Shown: positions 55,277-64,000, counted from the first letter of the stretch. The stretch: DNA of 64,000 nucleotides from CBDFKB01 sp965248715 (GCA_965248715.1 CBDFKB010000008.1:1302001-1366000), one strand, 5' to 3'. Numbers and translations: made by a program. The notes: generated from the letters alone by a model not told the origin.

Positions 55277-56337
55277 AACAATTGATCCATTGCTGTGACG
55301 TTCAACAATTCACTACTTCCCTTGCTGACAGCGATCAAATCGCCATGCCATGCGATTGCCGATGTGATGCCGTGACGTTTTCCATTGGCCCGCGATTGCG
55401 CACTTGCTAAAGGAGTGAAATGTTTGTCAAGGATGATTATCAGGCCGTAGGACAACGAAGGAGCCCAAGGTTTGATCTCGCCAAACAGGCGAGTCGCACC
55501 CATCTGGATCGGTACGCGATAATCAGCAGTGGCAGCTAGGCGTGGTGCGATCCAGTATTCGGGGTCAATTTCAGCTTTCATACGTTTAATGAATTGCGGC
55601 TCGGTTAGAACAAATTCAATCAATGGATCACGCCGCGAAAACAACGATAAAATATAGCCGCCACCGGACAATGGCTGAATGCGAGCAGGATATCCGGGAG
55701 CATCTTGCAGAACTGATTTGGATGATGCACCATTTTCTAACTGACAAATGTGGGCGGACCAGCTTTCGCAAACCAACACCTCTCCTGCGTCTGTTTCAAC
55801 AACGCCGTAGGGAAACCGTAGGCCATCTGAGAGCACGTTACTTTCACCATTTTCAGAGAATTTTATGATCCGACCTTTGCCAGTTTCGTTATAGAGGCCT
55901 AGCATATAAGATACCCCATCACCGCCATTGCCAGCATCAGCAATCAATAGCGCGCCATCTTTAGAATATGCACAGGCCCGAACCTCTTCAGCCGAATTTT
56001 CAACGCCATCCCAATCGGAACTGACCTTGCCTTGCTGGGTAATCACCCGCACGCCTGCACCGGCGAGGCCAACAGCGATTTGGCCATCTTCACGACATGC
56101 CAATGCGCTGACTTTATGATCAAATTCTGCCACCAAATCAAATGCGCCTTTGTTCCAGTCACTTAGGCGCAGGATCGAATTGCCACTGCTAACCAGCAAC
56201 GAACCGTCTGGCGCAATGCATAAATCATCCGGGTCTTTCACCTGGTGTGAAACGGCCTGTTCGAGTAAATCATTGGCACTAAGCGGACCATCCAACAGTG
56301 AAATTCTAGCGGGCTTTTTCTTTTTCAATCCAAACAT
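55273..56337 (-). CDS. SMP-30/strictosidine-synthase-like six-bladed propeller protein
   Basis: A 354-residue protein from the ATG at 56337 (MFGLKKKKPARISLL), 6 bp after the stop of the fused permease gene. Repeated blade motifs are DPDDLCIAPDGSLLV, YSKDGALLIADAG, GLRFPYGVVETDAGEVLV and PGYPARIQPLSGGGYILSL. The last is the strictosidine-synthase-like signature also present in the fusion protein. No signal peptide or membrane helix is seen, so it is probably cytoplasmic. Lactonase or ester-hydrolase activity is the family's usual role; the substrate is unknown. Confidence 0.78.
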   Translation of the reverse strand: MFGLKKKKPARISLLDGPLSANDLLEQAVSHQVKDPDDLCIAPDGSLLVSSGNSILRLSDWNKGAFDLVAEFDHKVSALACREDGQIAVGLAGAGVRVITQQGKVSSDWDGVENSAEEVRACAYSKDGALLIADAGNGGDGVSYMLGLYNETGKGRIIKFSENGESNVLSDGLRFPYGVVETDAGEVLVCESWSAHICQLENGASSKSVLQDAPGYPARIQPLSGGGYILSLFSRRDPLIEFVLTEPQFIKRMKAEIDPEYWIAPRLAATADYRVPIQMGATRLFGEIKPWAPSLSYGLIIILDKHFTPLASAQSRANGKRHGITSAIAWHGDLIAVSKGSSELLNVTAMDQLL

Positions 56338-56342
56338 GATGG

Positions 56343-58484
56343 TCAGTTCCCCTTCGACCAATAGCTGTCAGGGCCATTCCAGTCCTTGTCTGCATATTCA
56401 AGATCAACCCGCCCGATCTTATTGTTTGTAACACCTCCAAGAAACAAAGAACCGTGATGTTCACGCATTGAAGTGATCATATATAGTGGGCCGTCGGATT
56501 TATCCCAGTAAGCATCAACAATCTCGCCATTTGCATTCGATTTCAGCACGCCACCAATATTCAGATTGCCGAACAACCAATTCGTCGGTGGAACTTTTTT
56601 GGCCATGCGCAGTCGAAACCCGGGATCTTCCATAGCCAAATCAATGACTGGCGAGCGCATACCAGCAAGCGCAATCCAATACCCTCCATCGGAAGCCCGG
56701 TTGATGTTATCTGGATATCCAGGCAATCCCCGCGCGAAATATCTCGGGCCATCCTGCATCCGATTCAAATCAAATATCAGTATTGAGCAAGTCCATGTGC
56801 TGGCAACAAGCAAATGGCGACCATCATGGGTAACGCACACACCATTTGGGAAAACCATATTATCACAAACAGTTTTTGTGGTGTCATGGGCAGGATTATA
56901 ACATAACAGGCGCCCGTTGGGGCGGCCTTCCAGTAGGTCAAGACTCCATGTTTCCATCTCATAGCGTTTGGTTGCATCGGTGAAATAGATCTGTCCGTCG
57001 GGTGCAATATCCAGATCATCAGCCATACGGATTTGCCGGTCATCTTCAAGGGAAGTCCAACTTCTTGATGTCTGGCTTGTTAAGCGCTCAATCTGGTCAG
57101 GGCCAGATATCTGGTATAGCCCCATGCCCGCAACACAAACGATCAGGTTTTCATCGGGATCAAATGCCAAACCTAATGGCCTGCCCCCGGTTTTTGCGTA
57201 AGTTTCAACCCGCTTATGATCTGGCGCGAACAGCTTTTTTATTCGACCATCTCTCGTACCGCAATAAAGATTCCCCTCACGATCAAGTATCACATCTTCA
57301 GGTCCATCGACCTCTCCAACGCCCAACAAGGTGGCACCATCCAGTTTCGTCACGCCAGATTCTGGAGTTAGACTTCCTAGGTCTCGGACCGGGTCAATTT
57401 TCATGGTTGCCGGGTCCAGATATGCCCGTGCCAAAATGCGGTGGCGCTCCTTGCGATACTTCATATCAATGGCCAAAACCGCAATCAGGATAAACCCCAT
57501 CGTCCCGTTGATAAAATCACCGCGAAACCCTGCATTAATCAAAACATTGCCTAGGATGTATATGGTCGCAAATCCGAGCAGGGTGCTGAATACGCTACCC
57601 CGCCCTGGAACAAACCCTCCAAGGCCAAGAACCAGGCCTGTCAGGACAAAAAATTCAAGCCCTACGCCTGTGTCAGAACCAGCGCTATTTTGGCGTGCAG
57701 CAAATAGAAATGCTGCTAGACCAACCAGCGTCCCACCCAACATATATGAAAGGAGAATAACCCGTTTCAGATCAATGCCTGCATGACGGGCTGCTTTACG
57801 GTTACCGCCAACAGCCAGAATGTGCCATCCAAACCGAGTATATTTAAACATCAAATAAATGGCGATGGTAACCGCAACTAGCACCCAAAAACTGAAGGGT
57901 ATGCCCATGAAATTTTCATAGCCGATATACTCCCATGTCTCGTCGAACCGCGCACTGCTGGAAATTTCGACTAGATAGGCTTGCGATGCGATAACAAAAA
58001 TTCCGCGTACGGTGATCATCGTTCCAAGGGTCGCAAGCAATGCGCCGCAACCCAATATGCCCGTGAGAATTCCATTGATGAACCCGATCAATGTTCCACA
58101 AAAAATTGTGAGTATGAAGGCCAGATAAATTGGTAGTTCAGCAATATGAAAAAGATAGAGGGCTACAAACGCACAAAGGGCAAATGACGAGCCAACAGAC
58201 AAATCAATGCCGCCAATCGCTACAACCAATAGCATTGCAAGAGTGACAATTGCAGCATCTGATGAATATTGCGCGAGGGTATTTAAATTGGTCGGCGCAA
58301 AATATCCATTTGTGGTTATCAAAATTACAGTCACAAGTACGAAGAAGGTAATGAAAGGTATGGCACCTTCGATCCAATTGCGATTTAATAAATCCGAGAC
58401 AATCCGTCGAAAAGACAAAACTGCCCTTTGTTTTTGGACCCTTGGTTGCCCACTTAGGAAATCACCGCCTTCCTCCAAACTCAT
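56343..58484 (-). CDS. Fusion of a CUT2-type ABC permease with a SMP-30/strictosidine-synthase-like propeller
   Basis: A 713-residue protein. Residues about 40-345 are a RbsC-type permease with about nine helices and the family motif GGIDLSVGSSFAL. After a polar linker (MKYRKERHRILARAYLDP) residues about 385-710 form a propeller: GPEDVILDREGNLYCG, RPLGLAFDPDENLIV, DDLDIAPDGQIYFTD, VFPNGVCVTHDGRHLLV, GYPDNINRASDGGYWIAL and the C-terminal EHHGSLFLGGVTNNKIG. The frame is continuous with no stop at the junction. The propeller should face the cytoplasm. Processing of the imported ligand at the transporter exit is an inference. Confidence 0.88.
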   Translation of the reverse strand: MSLEEGGDFLSGQPRVQKQRAVLSFRRIVSDLLNRNWIEGAIPFITFFVLVTVILITTNGYFAPTNLNTLAQYSSDAAIVTLAMLLVVAIGGIDLSVGSSFALCAFVALYLFHIAELPIYLAFILTIFCGTLIGFINGILTGILGCGALLATLGTMITVRGIFVIASQAYLVEISSSARFDETWEYIGYENFMGIPFSFWVLVAVTIAIYLMFKYTRFGWHILAVGGNRKAARHAGIDLKRVILLSYMLGGTLVGLAAFLFAARQNSAGSDTGVGLEFFVLTGLVLGLGGFVPGRGSVFSTLLGFATIYILGNVLINAGFRGDFINGTMGFILIAVLAIDMKYRKERHRILARAYLDPATMKIDPVRDLGSLTPESGVTKLDGATLLGVGEVDGPEDVILDREGNLYCGTRDGRIKKLFAPDHKRVETYAKTGGRPLGLAFDPDENLIVCVAGMGLYQISGPDQIERLTSQTSRSWTSLEDDRQIRMADDLDIAPDGQIYFTDATKRYEMETWSLDLLEGRPNGRLLCYNPAHDTTKTVCDNMVFPNGVCVTHDGRHLLVASTWTCSILIFDLNRMQDGPRYFARGLPGYPDNINRASDGGYWIALAGMRSPVIDLAMEDPGFRLRMAKKVPPTNWLFGNLNIGGVLKSNANGEIVDAYWDKSDGPLYMITSMREHHGSLFLGGVTNNKIGRVDLEYADKDWNGPDSYWSKGN

Positions 58485-58575
58485 CTAATTATTCCTCACC
58501 CAACAATTGCTAGGTACATTTAAATGCACCCAGCTTTCGGGGTTCCCCAATTCTAGGAAACCCCTTTCGGCATCA

Positions 58576-59565
58576 TTATTTTGCTGGTAAGTCCCAACAT
58601 TGTTGTGGTGAATAGCTTGCTTTCTTTATGACAATTAAAGGGGATTCAGTTTCTAGCATTTCTCCTTTTGCAGGAACTGCTCCTTGCAGTATCAAGCGCA
58701 ACATTGCTCCGGCATCACGGCCCTGACCATCAGCATTGTAGCTCCAGTAGCGGTCAATTACTCCATCCTCAATGTTTTTGCAGATCAGGCGATTGCCACC
58801 ACCGGTGGCGTATACCAGAACACTGTCAGCTTTCCCTGCATCTTTTACGGCATTGCCGGCGCCGATGGTGTGAATTCCCCAATGGCCGAAGACGGCACAA
58901 AGATCAGGATTTTGCTGCAGAACCGTTGCTGTGATCTGACGAGCTTTTTCAGGCTCCCAGTTTGATGCCTGATTAGATACCACTTCAATTTCTGGGTGCT
59001 TGGCAAACACTGCCATCGTCGCTTTATTCATCAGCACGCTATCTGCGGCAGTTAGTTGTCCAGGCACAATTGCAACTTTACCGGATTTACCACTACCCTT
59101 GCCACATGCGGCCACAATATCTTCTGCAACATCATTGCCGATGCGTGACCAGTTCGCGCCAACAAAGGCAGTCGATTTCTGGTTGGACTGCAAATTTATT
59201 TGAAGCACCTTAATGCCCTTTGATTCGGCTTGCCTGATTTGCCGGGCTAGCAACTGAACCGTTGGATTGTGAGCGACAATAATATCGGGCTTATCATTGA
59301 TTGCTTTGGCAAAGATTTCTGACATTGCCTTCATATTGAAGGCCGCATCACGCACTTCGAAATCGAAGCCGTGCAATGTTGCCTGCTCTGCCATACGCCG
59401 GGCCCAGCCTTCAGTCAGCGTTATGCCCATAGCGATCGGAATGAAGATGACCTTCTTTCCTTCATACGCAGATGCAGCTGTGGCATTTTGTGGGGCAAAA
59501 ATCACGCCCGCCATTAGCATAGCTGCAACGCCCAGGCTGGCCATTCGTTTTAAAGATTTTATCAC
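58576..59565 (-). CDS. Sugar-type ABC transporter periplasmic substrate-binding protein
   Basis: A 329-residue protein with a signal peptide ending near ATAASA and the type I periplasmic-binding fold of the ribose/galactose group (KVIFIPIAMGITLTEGWAR, DKPDIIVAHNPTVQLLARQI, VAIVPGQLTAADSVLMNK, VYATGGGNRLICKNI). It provides specificity for the importer. Three cysteines in the mature part are unusual for this family. Confidence 0.9.
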   Translation of the reverse strand: MIKSLKRMASLGVAAMLMAGVIFAPQNATAASAYEGKKVIFIPIAMGITLTEGWARRMAEQATLHGFDFEVRDAAFNMKAMSEIFAKAINDKPDIIVAHNPTVQLLARQIRQAESKGIKVLQINLQSNQKSTAFVGANWSRIGNDVAEDIVAACGKGSGKSGKVAIVPGQLTAADSVLMNKATMAVFAKHPEIEVVSNQASNWEPEKARQITATVLQQNPDLCAVFGHWGIHTIGAGNAVKDAGKADSVLVYATGGGNRLICKNIEDGVIDRYWSYNADGQGRDAGAMLRLILQGAVPAKGEMLETESPLIVIKKASYSPQQCWDLPAK

Positions 59566-59603
59566 TTTCTCTCTCCTTTTTTGTTTTAGATGTTTACATT
59601 CAT

Positions 59604-60695
59604 TCAGAGGTCACCCTGAGTGTCTGTCTCGGTATCTCTGGGGTTAATGTAGTTATCGATCACGATAGCTGAGATAAGAACCAACCCTTTGACCAAATCC
59701 TGGACCTGACCAGATAAATTCATAAGCGTCATTCCATTGCGTAAAACGCTGATCAGCAATACGCCGATAATTAAATTGACAACGCCGCCGCGCCCGCCGC
59801 GCAAACGTATGCCCCCAAGCACAACCACCATGATCACTTCGAACAGTAATGTTCCATTTGTCACAATGCGGAAATCGACAGTGCCACTGGCGCTGGAAAC
59901 AATAATCCCCGCGATCAATGCGGTGATTGCAGAAAATACATAGACCCAGACAGTTGCCATCCGAACGGAAAGGCCAGTCAATCGGGCAGTCATATGGTTA
60001 TCGCCCATTGCATAAAAAATTCGGCCCAAAACCGTCATGTTCAAAAGAATGGAAGTTGCAATCAGAACCAGAACTCCAATGACTACCGATACCGGGAAAC
60101 CGAACATTTTGCCGGTCGACAAATAGGCGATGATGGGTAAGTTTTTTGGGATCAAAACAAGAAACTCGCCTTGCAAGATACCCCAACGACAGACGCCTGC
60201 AATCAGCATAGCCGTTGCAAGCGTACTCAGCAGTGCGGGGATTTCAATAAATGCAATCAGCCAGCCATTGAGTAACCCCAGAACAAGAGCAAGGAATATG
60301 GCTGCAATCATCGCGACCGAGTAGTCTGTGCCATTGCTTAGCATCAGTCCAAACACCGATGAAACTGCCACCATGACTGAGATTTGCGACAAATCCAATC
60401 CGCGGGTGATAATGACCACCGCCATACCGCAACTTAGTATCACAAGCGCTGTCGAATTTTGCGCAACTATTGTGAGGTTCCCAAGAGTTGCAAAACCATC
60501 AATCAGAATCGTGAATACAATAATGATAATCAGGGTTATGCCGAGAACAGTATATTCAAGCGGATGCTGATTTACAGATAACAATTTTGACAATGGTTGA
60601 ACAACGGAGCCGAACCACCCTCTACGCCAGCTTAGCTGAGATAGGTGCCCATTCGATTGAAAGGGATTAGATGACTCATTCAAACCAACTTCCAT
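59604..60695 (-). CDS. Sugar-type (CUT2) ABC transporter permease
   Basis: A 363-residue permease with about nine helices and the family motif in variant form, TRGLDLSQISVM, and VVVLGGIRLRGGRGGVVN near the end. It is the first transport gene after the regulator; together with the permease half of the fusion protein it can make a heterodimeric channel. Confidence 0.92.
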   Translation of the reverse strand: MEVGLNESSNPFQSNGHLSQLSWRRGWFGSVVQPLSKLLSVNQHPLEYTVLGITLIIIIVFTILIDGFATLGNLTIVAQNSTALVILSCGMAVVIITRGLDLSQISVMVAVSSVFGLMLSNGTDYSVAMIAAIFLALVLGLLNGWLIAFIEIPALLSTLATAMLIAGVCRWGILQGEFLVLIPKNLPIIAYLSTGKMFGFPVSVVIGVLVLIATSILLNMTVLGRIFYAMGDNHMTARLTGLSVRMATVWVYVFSAITALIAGIIVSSASGTVDFRIVTNGTLLFEVIMVVVLGGIRLRGGRGGVVNLIIGVLLISVLRNGMTLMNLSGQVQDLVKGLVLISAIVIDNYINPRDTETDTQGDL

Positions 60696-60810
60696 TCATA
60701 TCGGCTAGAGTTTCACTCAATTCAGCTTCCTGAATAAGTTCCCATCTATCTCACTTGGACCTTATCTTACCTCCGAGTAAATAATGATACCGACGAGAAA
60801 CGACCGTGTC

Positions 60811-60838
60811 AATGACAATTTATCTAGTGTTAGTCATT
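60811..60838. promoter_or_regulatory. Candidate operator (inverted repeat) upstream of the ABC cluster
   Basis: AATGAC and GTCATT form an inverted pair separated by 16 bp in the 203-bp gap between the TetR gene and the first permease gene. TetR-type regulators bind such dyads, and the location fits control of the ABC operon. The arms are short, so this is tentative. Confidence 0.35.
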
Positions 60839-60898
60839 GCACTAGCCCTGCATACTGGTCGTTCAGGCATTGTTGTAAATAGGGAGACCAACAGTCGG

Positions 60899-61603
60899 TC
60901 AACCCGCCACATTAGCACGGGATTTTAGCCCATTCACAAATAGGAAAATAAAACAATCCGCCACCTCTTCTAACGTCTTATCTCCATCAGGATTGTACCA
61001 GCGCTGAATCCAGTTATTTGCACCCATCAATATTAGTTCAGTCAATTTTGGGGGAACTTCAGCAATTGAACCATCAGCAATGCCTGCCTCAATGATATCG
61101 GCAAGATTGCTATCCAACAAGCGAGCACGGCCGTGAATGTTGTCAAATGCATCCTTTGGAAGGATTGCAAATTCATGGACAATTGCAACCGGTCCGGTCT
61201 TCAAAATTCCACCAATAACTCCGCGAAAGTATGTTTCGATTTTCTTTATACCTGAAGCATTGCTCTGCAATACCTCGACCATAACCTCTTCGCAAAGATT
61301 GAGTGTCAACTCGTAACACATTTGAAGCAAGACTGGTTTGCTCTTTACATAATAATAAAGAGCGGTCTTTGAGATGCCGAAATGCTGGGCAATTTCATCC
61401 AGAGAAGTTGCGGCATACCCCCTTTTATTGAACATCTCAGCGGCAATCCGTAAAACTGCTTCTCGCTTAACATCGTGATCCCGGCGTCTATCAAATACGT
61501 TTTTATCAACACGGTTTTTCAAGATACAAATCCTAGTTAGTTCCAAATTTTCTGAGGCGGTCAAGCCACATGACGCAATTGGAAAGACGCTAAATTCACT
61601 CAT
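60899..61603 (-). CDS. TetR-family transcriptional regulator
   Basis: A 234-residue protein from the ATG at 61603 (MSEFSVFPIASCGL), preceded by AGAAGAAAG; an in-frame ATG at 61693 gives a longer version. The HTH is REAVLRIAAEMFNKRGYAATSLDEIAQHFGISKTALYYY in two parts (about 48-86). The ligand domain is not specific to a known subgroup. It lies directly upstream of and on the same strand as the ABC cluster, so it is the likely regulator of that cluster. Confidence 0.9.
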   Translation of the reverse strand: MSEFSVFPIASCGLTASENLELTRICILKNRVDKNVFDRRRDHDVKREAVLRIAAEMFNKRGYAATSLDEIAQHFGISKTALYYYVKSKPVLLQMCYELTLNLCEEVMVEVLQSNASGIKKIETYFRGVIGGILKTGPVAIVHEFAILPKDAFDNIHGRARLLDSNLADIIEAGIADGSIAEVPPKLTELILMGANNWIQRWYNPDGDKTLEEVADCFIFLFVNGLKSRANVAG

Positions 61604-61693
61604 AAACTTTCTTCTAGCAGAAAATTTTAAACATTGGGTAATTAAGTTATATGGACAGAAGAACTGGATTCCTACTGAAGCAAATGGATACAT

Positions 61694-62437
61694 TCCGCAA
61701 TTAGTTTTGCATCGACGGAATATCTCAAATAAGATTCAAAAAAAATAATAGCATTGCAACAACTGAGCCGTAGCCATTGCCCATAATCTTGGTGATGGAA
61801 GGCGCATGCGCGCCTGTGTGTTCTCGGAGCTGGTCATCTACTATCTGTTTAATACCCTGGTCGCCACGACAAGGGGAATGACAAAAGTAAAGTGGAAGCC
61901 TCCGGCGAAAGGTCGGCTTAGGGCAGTGAATACCGATTTGCACTCTCGCGATTGTGACAAGCCAAATTTCTTCTTGGAGTCCATGGATTAGACCGCACAC
62001 ACGTTAATCCGGCGCCGGGGATGCAACGGGGGCTTTGCCCCCTTGCCAAGTGGTTTTGTAATACAAAACACAGCTTGCGGTTTGCGTTTTGGTTCTCGCT
62101 TCGGTCCGCGTTTTTCTCCTTGTTGCGGTTTGCCTTTCGCTCGCCGCTGCTTTTGTGATTCGCTTTGTTTTTTCGGCCTGTGCTGTGCGTTGCTTGCGGT
62201 GCATGTGCCGTATTGCTTTGCTGTGGGTCGGCGCTTTGCTTGCATCTTTCAATGGCCGTCTGCGAAGCTGATGCCGAAGCTGGCGCGATTTACCCATGGG
62301 CCGCGTCGGTTGTTTTTGCAAAGCCGGAACAAGTTGCGTCCTGATCTGTTATGCCAATCGAGAAAGCATTAGCATTGCATCATCCGCTGCCGGACCATGC
62401 CTGTAAAACCATTCTGCACGGGGAAAGCATGGCAGTG
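61694..62437. other. Stretch without a supported gene
   Basis: Short frames on both strands show no family-like sequence. From about 62060 to 62330 the top strand is strongly enriched in T and G over A, so minus-strand frames are Arg/Lys/Gln-rich (for example 61988-62245, KQRRAKGKPQQGEKRGP). A hairpin GGGGGC-TTT-GCCCCC lies at about 62029-62043. I cannot tell whether a basic protein is encoded. Confidence 0.4.
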
Positions 62438-62722
62438 CTAAACGGCAGTACGAATAACATCGGTAACGAGAAAATTGTTCAGGTTTTCCTCAACGCCCTC
62501 GATTAGCAACGCCATGAACTCCTGTTCAATTTGAGAGTTTGGCATCTGCGAGATGTAGCGGTGGACGGCTTCTTGTGGGTCAAGTTTTTCGACCATCAGC
62601 CAATGCCAGAAATAGGCTTTCATTCTCACGGTGGAGCCAGGGAAAAAGTGTGGTGGTGGATCGCTGTTGTCATCCCAAGCGCAGTGGCTTTTGTTGGACT
62701 GCTTTTTGGTTTTCTGGCTCAT
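62438..62722 (-). CDS. Hypothetical protein
   Basis: A 94-residue soluble protein from the ATG at 62722 (MSQKTKKQSNKSHCAWDD); an ATG 15 bp upstream also exists. The N-terminus is polar and Lys-rich; the C-terminal half (VEKLDPQEAVHRYISQMPNS, FMALLIEGVEENLNNFL) is predicted helical. I do not recognise it. It follows the XRE regulator on the same strand after a 102-bp gap with a hairpin. Confidence 0.45.
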   Translation of the reverse strand: MSQKTKKQSNKSHCAWDDNSDPPPHFFPGSTVRMKAYFWHWLMVEKLDPQEAVHRYISQMPNSQIEQEFMALLIEGVEENLNNFLVTDVIRTAV

Positions 62723-62767
62723 GGCTGTTCCTCGCATCGCCCGGGCCTGCGCAGCGCATAGGCGCCG

Positions 62768-62784
62768 GTTCGCGCTTCGCGAAC
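62768..62784. other. Perfect 7-bp hairpin between the XRE and hypothetical genes
   Basis: GTTCGCG-CTT-CGCGAAC. It has no following T run in either direction, so it may be a palindromic repeat or protein-binding site rather than a terminator. Confidence 0.5.
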
Positions 62785-62824
62785 TATCGACCTTCTATTA
62801 GGCCGGGTTCGATTGCGCCTGGGA

Positions 62825-63235
62825 TCAATCATCGCTTGCCTCGCCGCATAGTTTGGTATGGCGTTTGGCAAGGCTGAGAATTCCATCACGAAACTTCTTG
62901 TCGGCGATAGCGCTGATGACGAGGCCATAGGCGAAGATGGTCTGTTCTTTGAGATTGCGTGCTTGCTCTTGTTGCCCGGATGATGGCAGCGGCTTACCGG
63001 TCAATGCGGCCCGCGCATCCTGAAACAAAAAGTCGATGGGCACATCAAAAAACACCGACAGTTTTAGTAGATCGGCGGCGGATAATCTGTTTGTGGCATT
63101 TTCGTATTTTTGGAACTGTTGGAACGATACGCCCAGCACTTTCGCCGCATTCTTCTGCGTCTGGCGGCTTTTGTTACGGGCCATTTTCACCCGTTTGCCA
63201 ATGAACAACTCAATATCTTTTTCCTCTTGCATCAT
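62825..63235 (-). CDS. XRE-family (Cro/CI-type HTH) regulator
   Basis: A 136-residue protein. The N-terminal HTH is IGKRVKMARNKSRQTQKNAA followed by KVLGVSFQQFQKYENATNRL (residues about 12-52), then DLLKLSVFFDVPIDFLFQ. Similar regulators are common in Rhizobiales. A long hairpin lies in its leader at 63256-63307. The target is unknown; the adjacent small gene is one candidate. Confidence 0.88.
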   Translation of the reverse strand: MMQEEKDIELFIGKRVKMARNKSRQTQKNAAKVLGVSFQQFQKYENATNRLSAADLLKLSVFFDVPIDFLFQDARAALTGKPLPSSGQQEQARNLKEQTIFAYGLVISAIADKKFRDGILSLAKRHTKLCGEASDD

Positions 63236-63255
63236 CTCGTCATTTCAAAATTAGG

Positions 63256-63307
63256 CCGGGGGAGAAGGTGACACCCTCTATGCTGGCGCTAGTCCGCTCT
63301 CCCCCGG
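63256..63307. promoter_or_regulatory. Long hairpin in the XRE leader / terminator-like structure on the top strand
   Basis: Arms CCGGGGGAGA (63256-63265) and TCTCCCCCGG (63298-63307) pair perfectly over 10 bp with a 32-nt loop. On the top strand TTTTT follows, as in an intrinsic terminator. On the bottom strand the structure sits 20 bp before the XRE start codon and could affect its translation. Confidence 0.6.
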
Positions 63308-63757
63308 TTTTTGGGCCCGGTCATGCCTTTGTGCGTGGGGAACAGGCACAAAGACCGATTGGGTGTGATCGAACGAAAGATGTTCAACCACCGCCCAATT
63401 GTGTGACAGGCAGGAAAGTGCCTTCAAGAGAAAACGATATGCCGCAGCATTTGACACGTCTGACGTATCATCGCGATTGCGGCGATCACGCCAGACGCGA
63501 CTTTTGACGTGACAAACCAGGGTCCTGGTTGCGTGTGACGTTATGGTTTAAAAAGAAAATGTCGATTGCAGAGGAACCGACTGGATCGGGTTCATTTTGC
63601 GTTTGAATTGATCCAGGCCTTCGGATTCAGAACCGCCGAGACAAACCTGGTTAAAGCCGCGTTTGGCGAGAAATTCTGACATTGATTCTAACAGAGCTCC
63701 GATTTGCCTTTGCCTCCAATGCTGAAGTTACACAAGGAGCTTGCCAACATCGACGGA
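63308..63757. other. Hairpin-rich stretch without a supported gene
   Basis: Contains CTTTGTGC/GCACAAAG (63327-63334 with 63346-63353), an imperfect hairpin closed by CGTCTG and CAGACG (63457-63462 with 63492-63497) and the perfect AACCAGG-GT-CCTGGTT (63515-63530). No frame shows recognisable protein sequence. A structured RNA or decayed repeat cluster are both possible. Confidence 0.45.
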
Positions 63758-64000
63758 GTGGCATTCCTCAAGGCCCACAATTTGGTGCACTCCCCCTCTC
63801 GGCGGCGCTTCGCTTGCCTGCCGGGCAGTGATGAGCCGGCGGCGGAAATGCCATAATTGTGCGGTTGCTGAGGGCTTCTTCAACCTGCTCGAACGGGAGT
63901 GGATACAATTCCAAACTTACAAAACCTTTACCGATGCCAGGCAGGATGTGTTCGACTACGTTTAGATGTTCTACAATCCGAAGCGCAAGCACGCGAGAAA
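63758..64000 (+). pseudogene. Remnant of an IS3-family orfB (runs off the window)
   Basis: The frame VAFLKAHNLVHS (63758-63793), then, after a 37-bp palindromic insert, MSRRRKCHNCAVAEGFFNLL, EWIQFQTYKTFTDARQDVFDYV, a TAG at 63963, and MFYNPKRKHAR. This follows the integrase C-terminal region (MSRRGNCHDNAVAESFF and DVFDYIEMFYNPKRKH in intact IS3 proteins, from memory). The catalytic Glu is kept, but the upstream DDE part is not visible, and the insert changes the frame. Confidence 0.8.
63794..63830 (-). repeat. Small palindromic element, copy C (37 bp) in the IS3 remnant
   Basis: In reverse complement: CACTGCCCGGCAG, core GCAAGCGAAGCGCCGC, CGAGAGGG. It lies exactly between the codons for HS and MSRR of the transposase remnant, which are adjacent in intact relatives. 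The core equals that of copy B; the flanks equal those of copy A. Confidence 0.8.

Noticed and set aside
61988..62321. A small Arg/Lys-rich protein on the minus strand
   Set aside because: Two frames are open in the same skewed DNA, which suggests composition rather than coding; no ribosome binding site stands out.

Overview
The window comes from an alphaproteobacterium, most likely of the Hyphomicrobiales (Rhizobiales). Evidence is the conserved gene order rpsB-tsf-pyrH-frr-uppS-cdsA-rseP-bamA-lpxD-fabZ (minus strand, 1-10861), an NDUFA12-type complex I accessory protein, and an interspersed 106-bp repeat with a TTATCCGAAAACCG core that I associate from memory with Rhizobiales genomes. I saw no rRNA, tRNA, CRISPR array or prophage.

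Layout. 1-11 kb: translation and envelope housekeeping operon; bamA carries an in-frame TAA. 11-24 kb: cytochrome P460-like protein, ketopantoate reductase-like and FAD dehydrogenase pair, methyltransferase, metallophosphatase, NDUFA12, an RND efflux pump with its lipoprotein adaptor, a small K+ channel-like protein, and an alpha-oxoamine synthase coupled to a GNAT-like protein. 24-31 kb: secreted repeat protein, glutamate dehydrogenase, GFA-type zinc protein, a GNAT gene with a truncated duplicate, gatB. 31-38.5 kb: an (R)-amine-transaminase-like enzyme, creatinase, and a complete liv-type ABC importer. 38.8-43.4 kb: a reductive-dehalogenase-like Fe-S protein and a three-gene acid-sugar or hydroxy-acid catabolic operon. 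43.4-46.6 kb: two divergent class III cyclases, one with a membrane anchor and a 2Fe-2S domain. 46.5-53.7 kb: an insertion-sequence island holding a CTAG-joined chain of small repeats, an IS5-family (IS427-like) element, an IS3 element split by two further IS5-type elements, and a second IS3 element. 53.8-61.6 kb: a sugar-type ABC importer that includes a permease fused to a SMP-30/strictosidine-synthase-like propeller, a second propeller protein and a TetR regulator. 61.7-64 kb: mostly non-coding, hairpin-rich DNA with an XRE regulator, one small hypothetical gene and an IS3 remnant.

The most distinctive feature is small-repeat biology. Three unrelated repeat families all begin and end in CTAG and chain together by sharing it. 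In three cases the CTAG border, or the repeat just inside it, supplies the stop codon of the neighbouring gene. A separate 37-39 bp palindromic element occurs three times, each time inside a transposase gene. The most distinctive protein-coding system is the fused permease-propeller ABC cluster.
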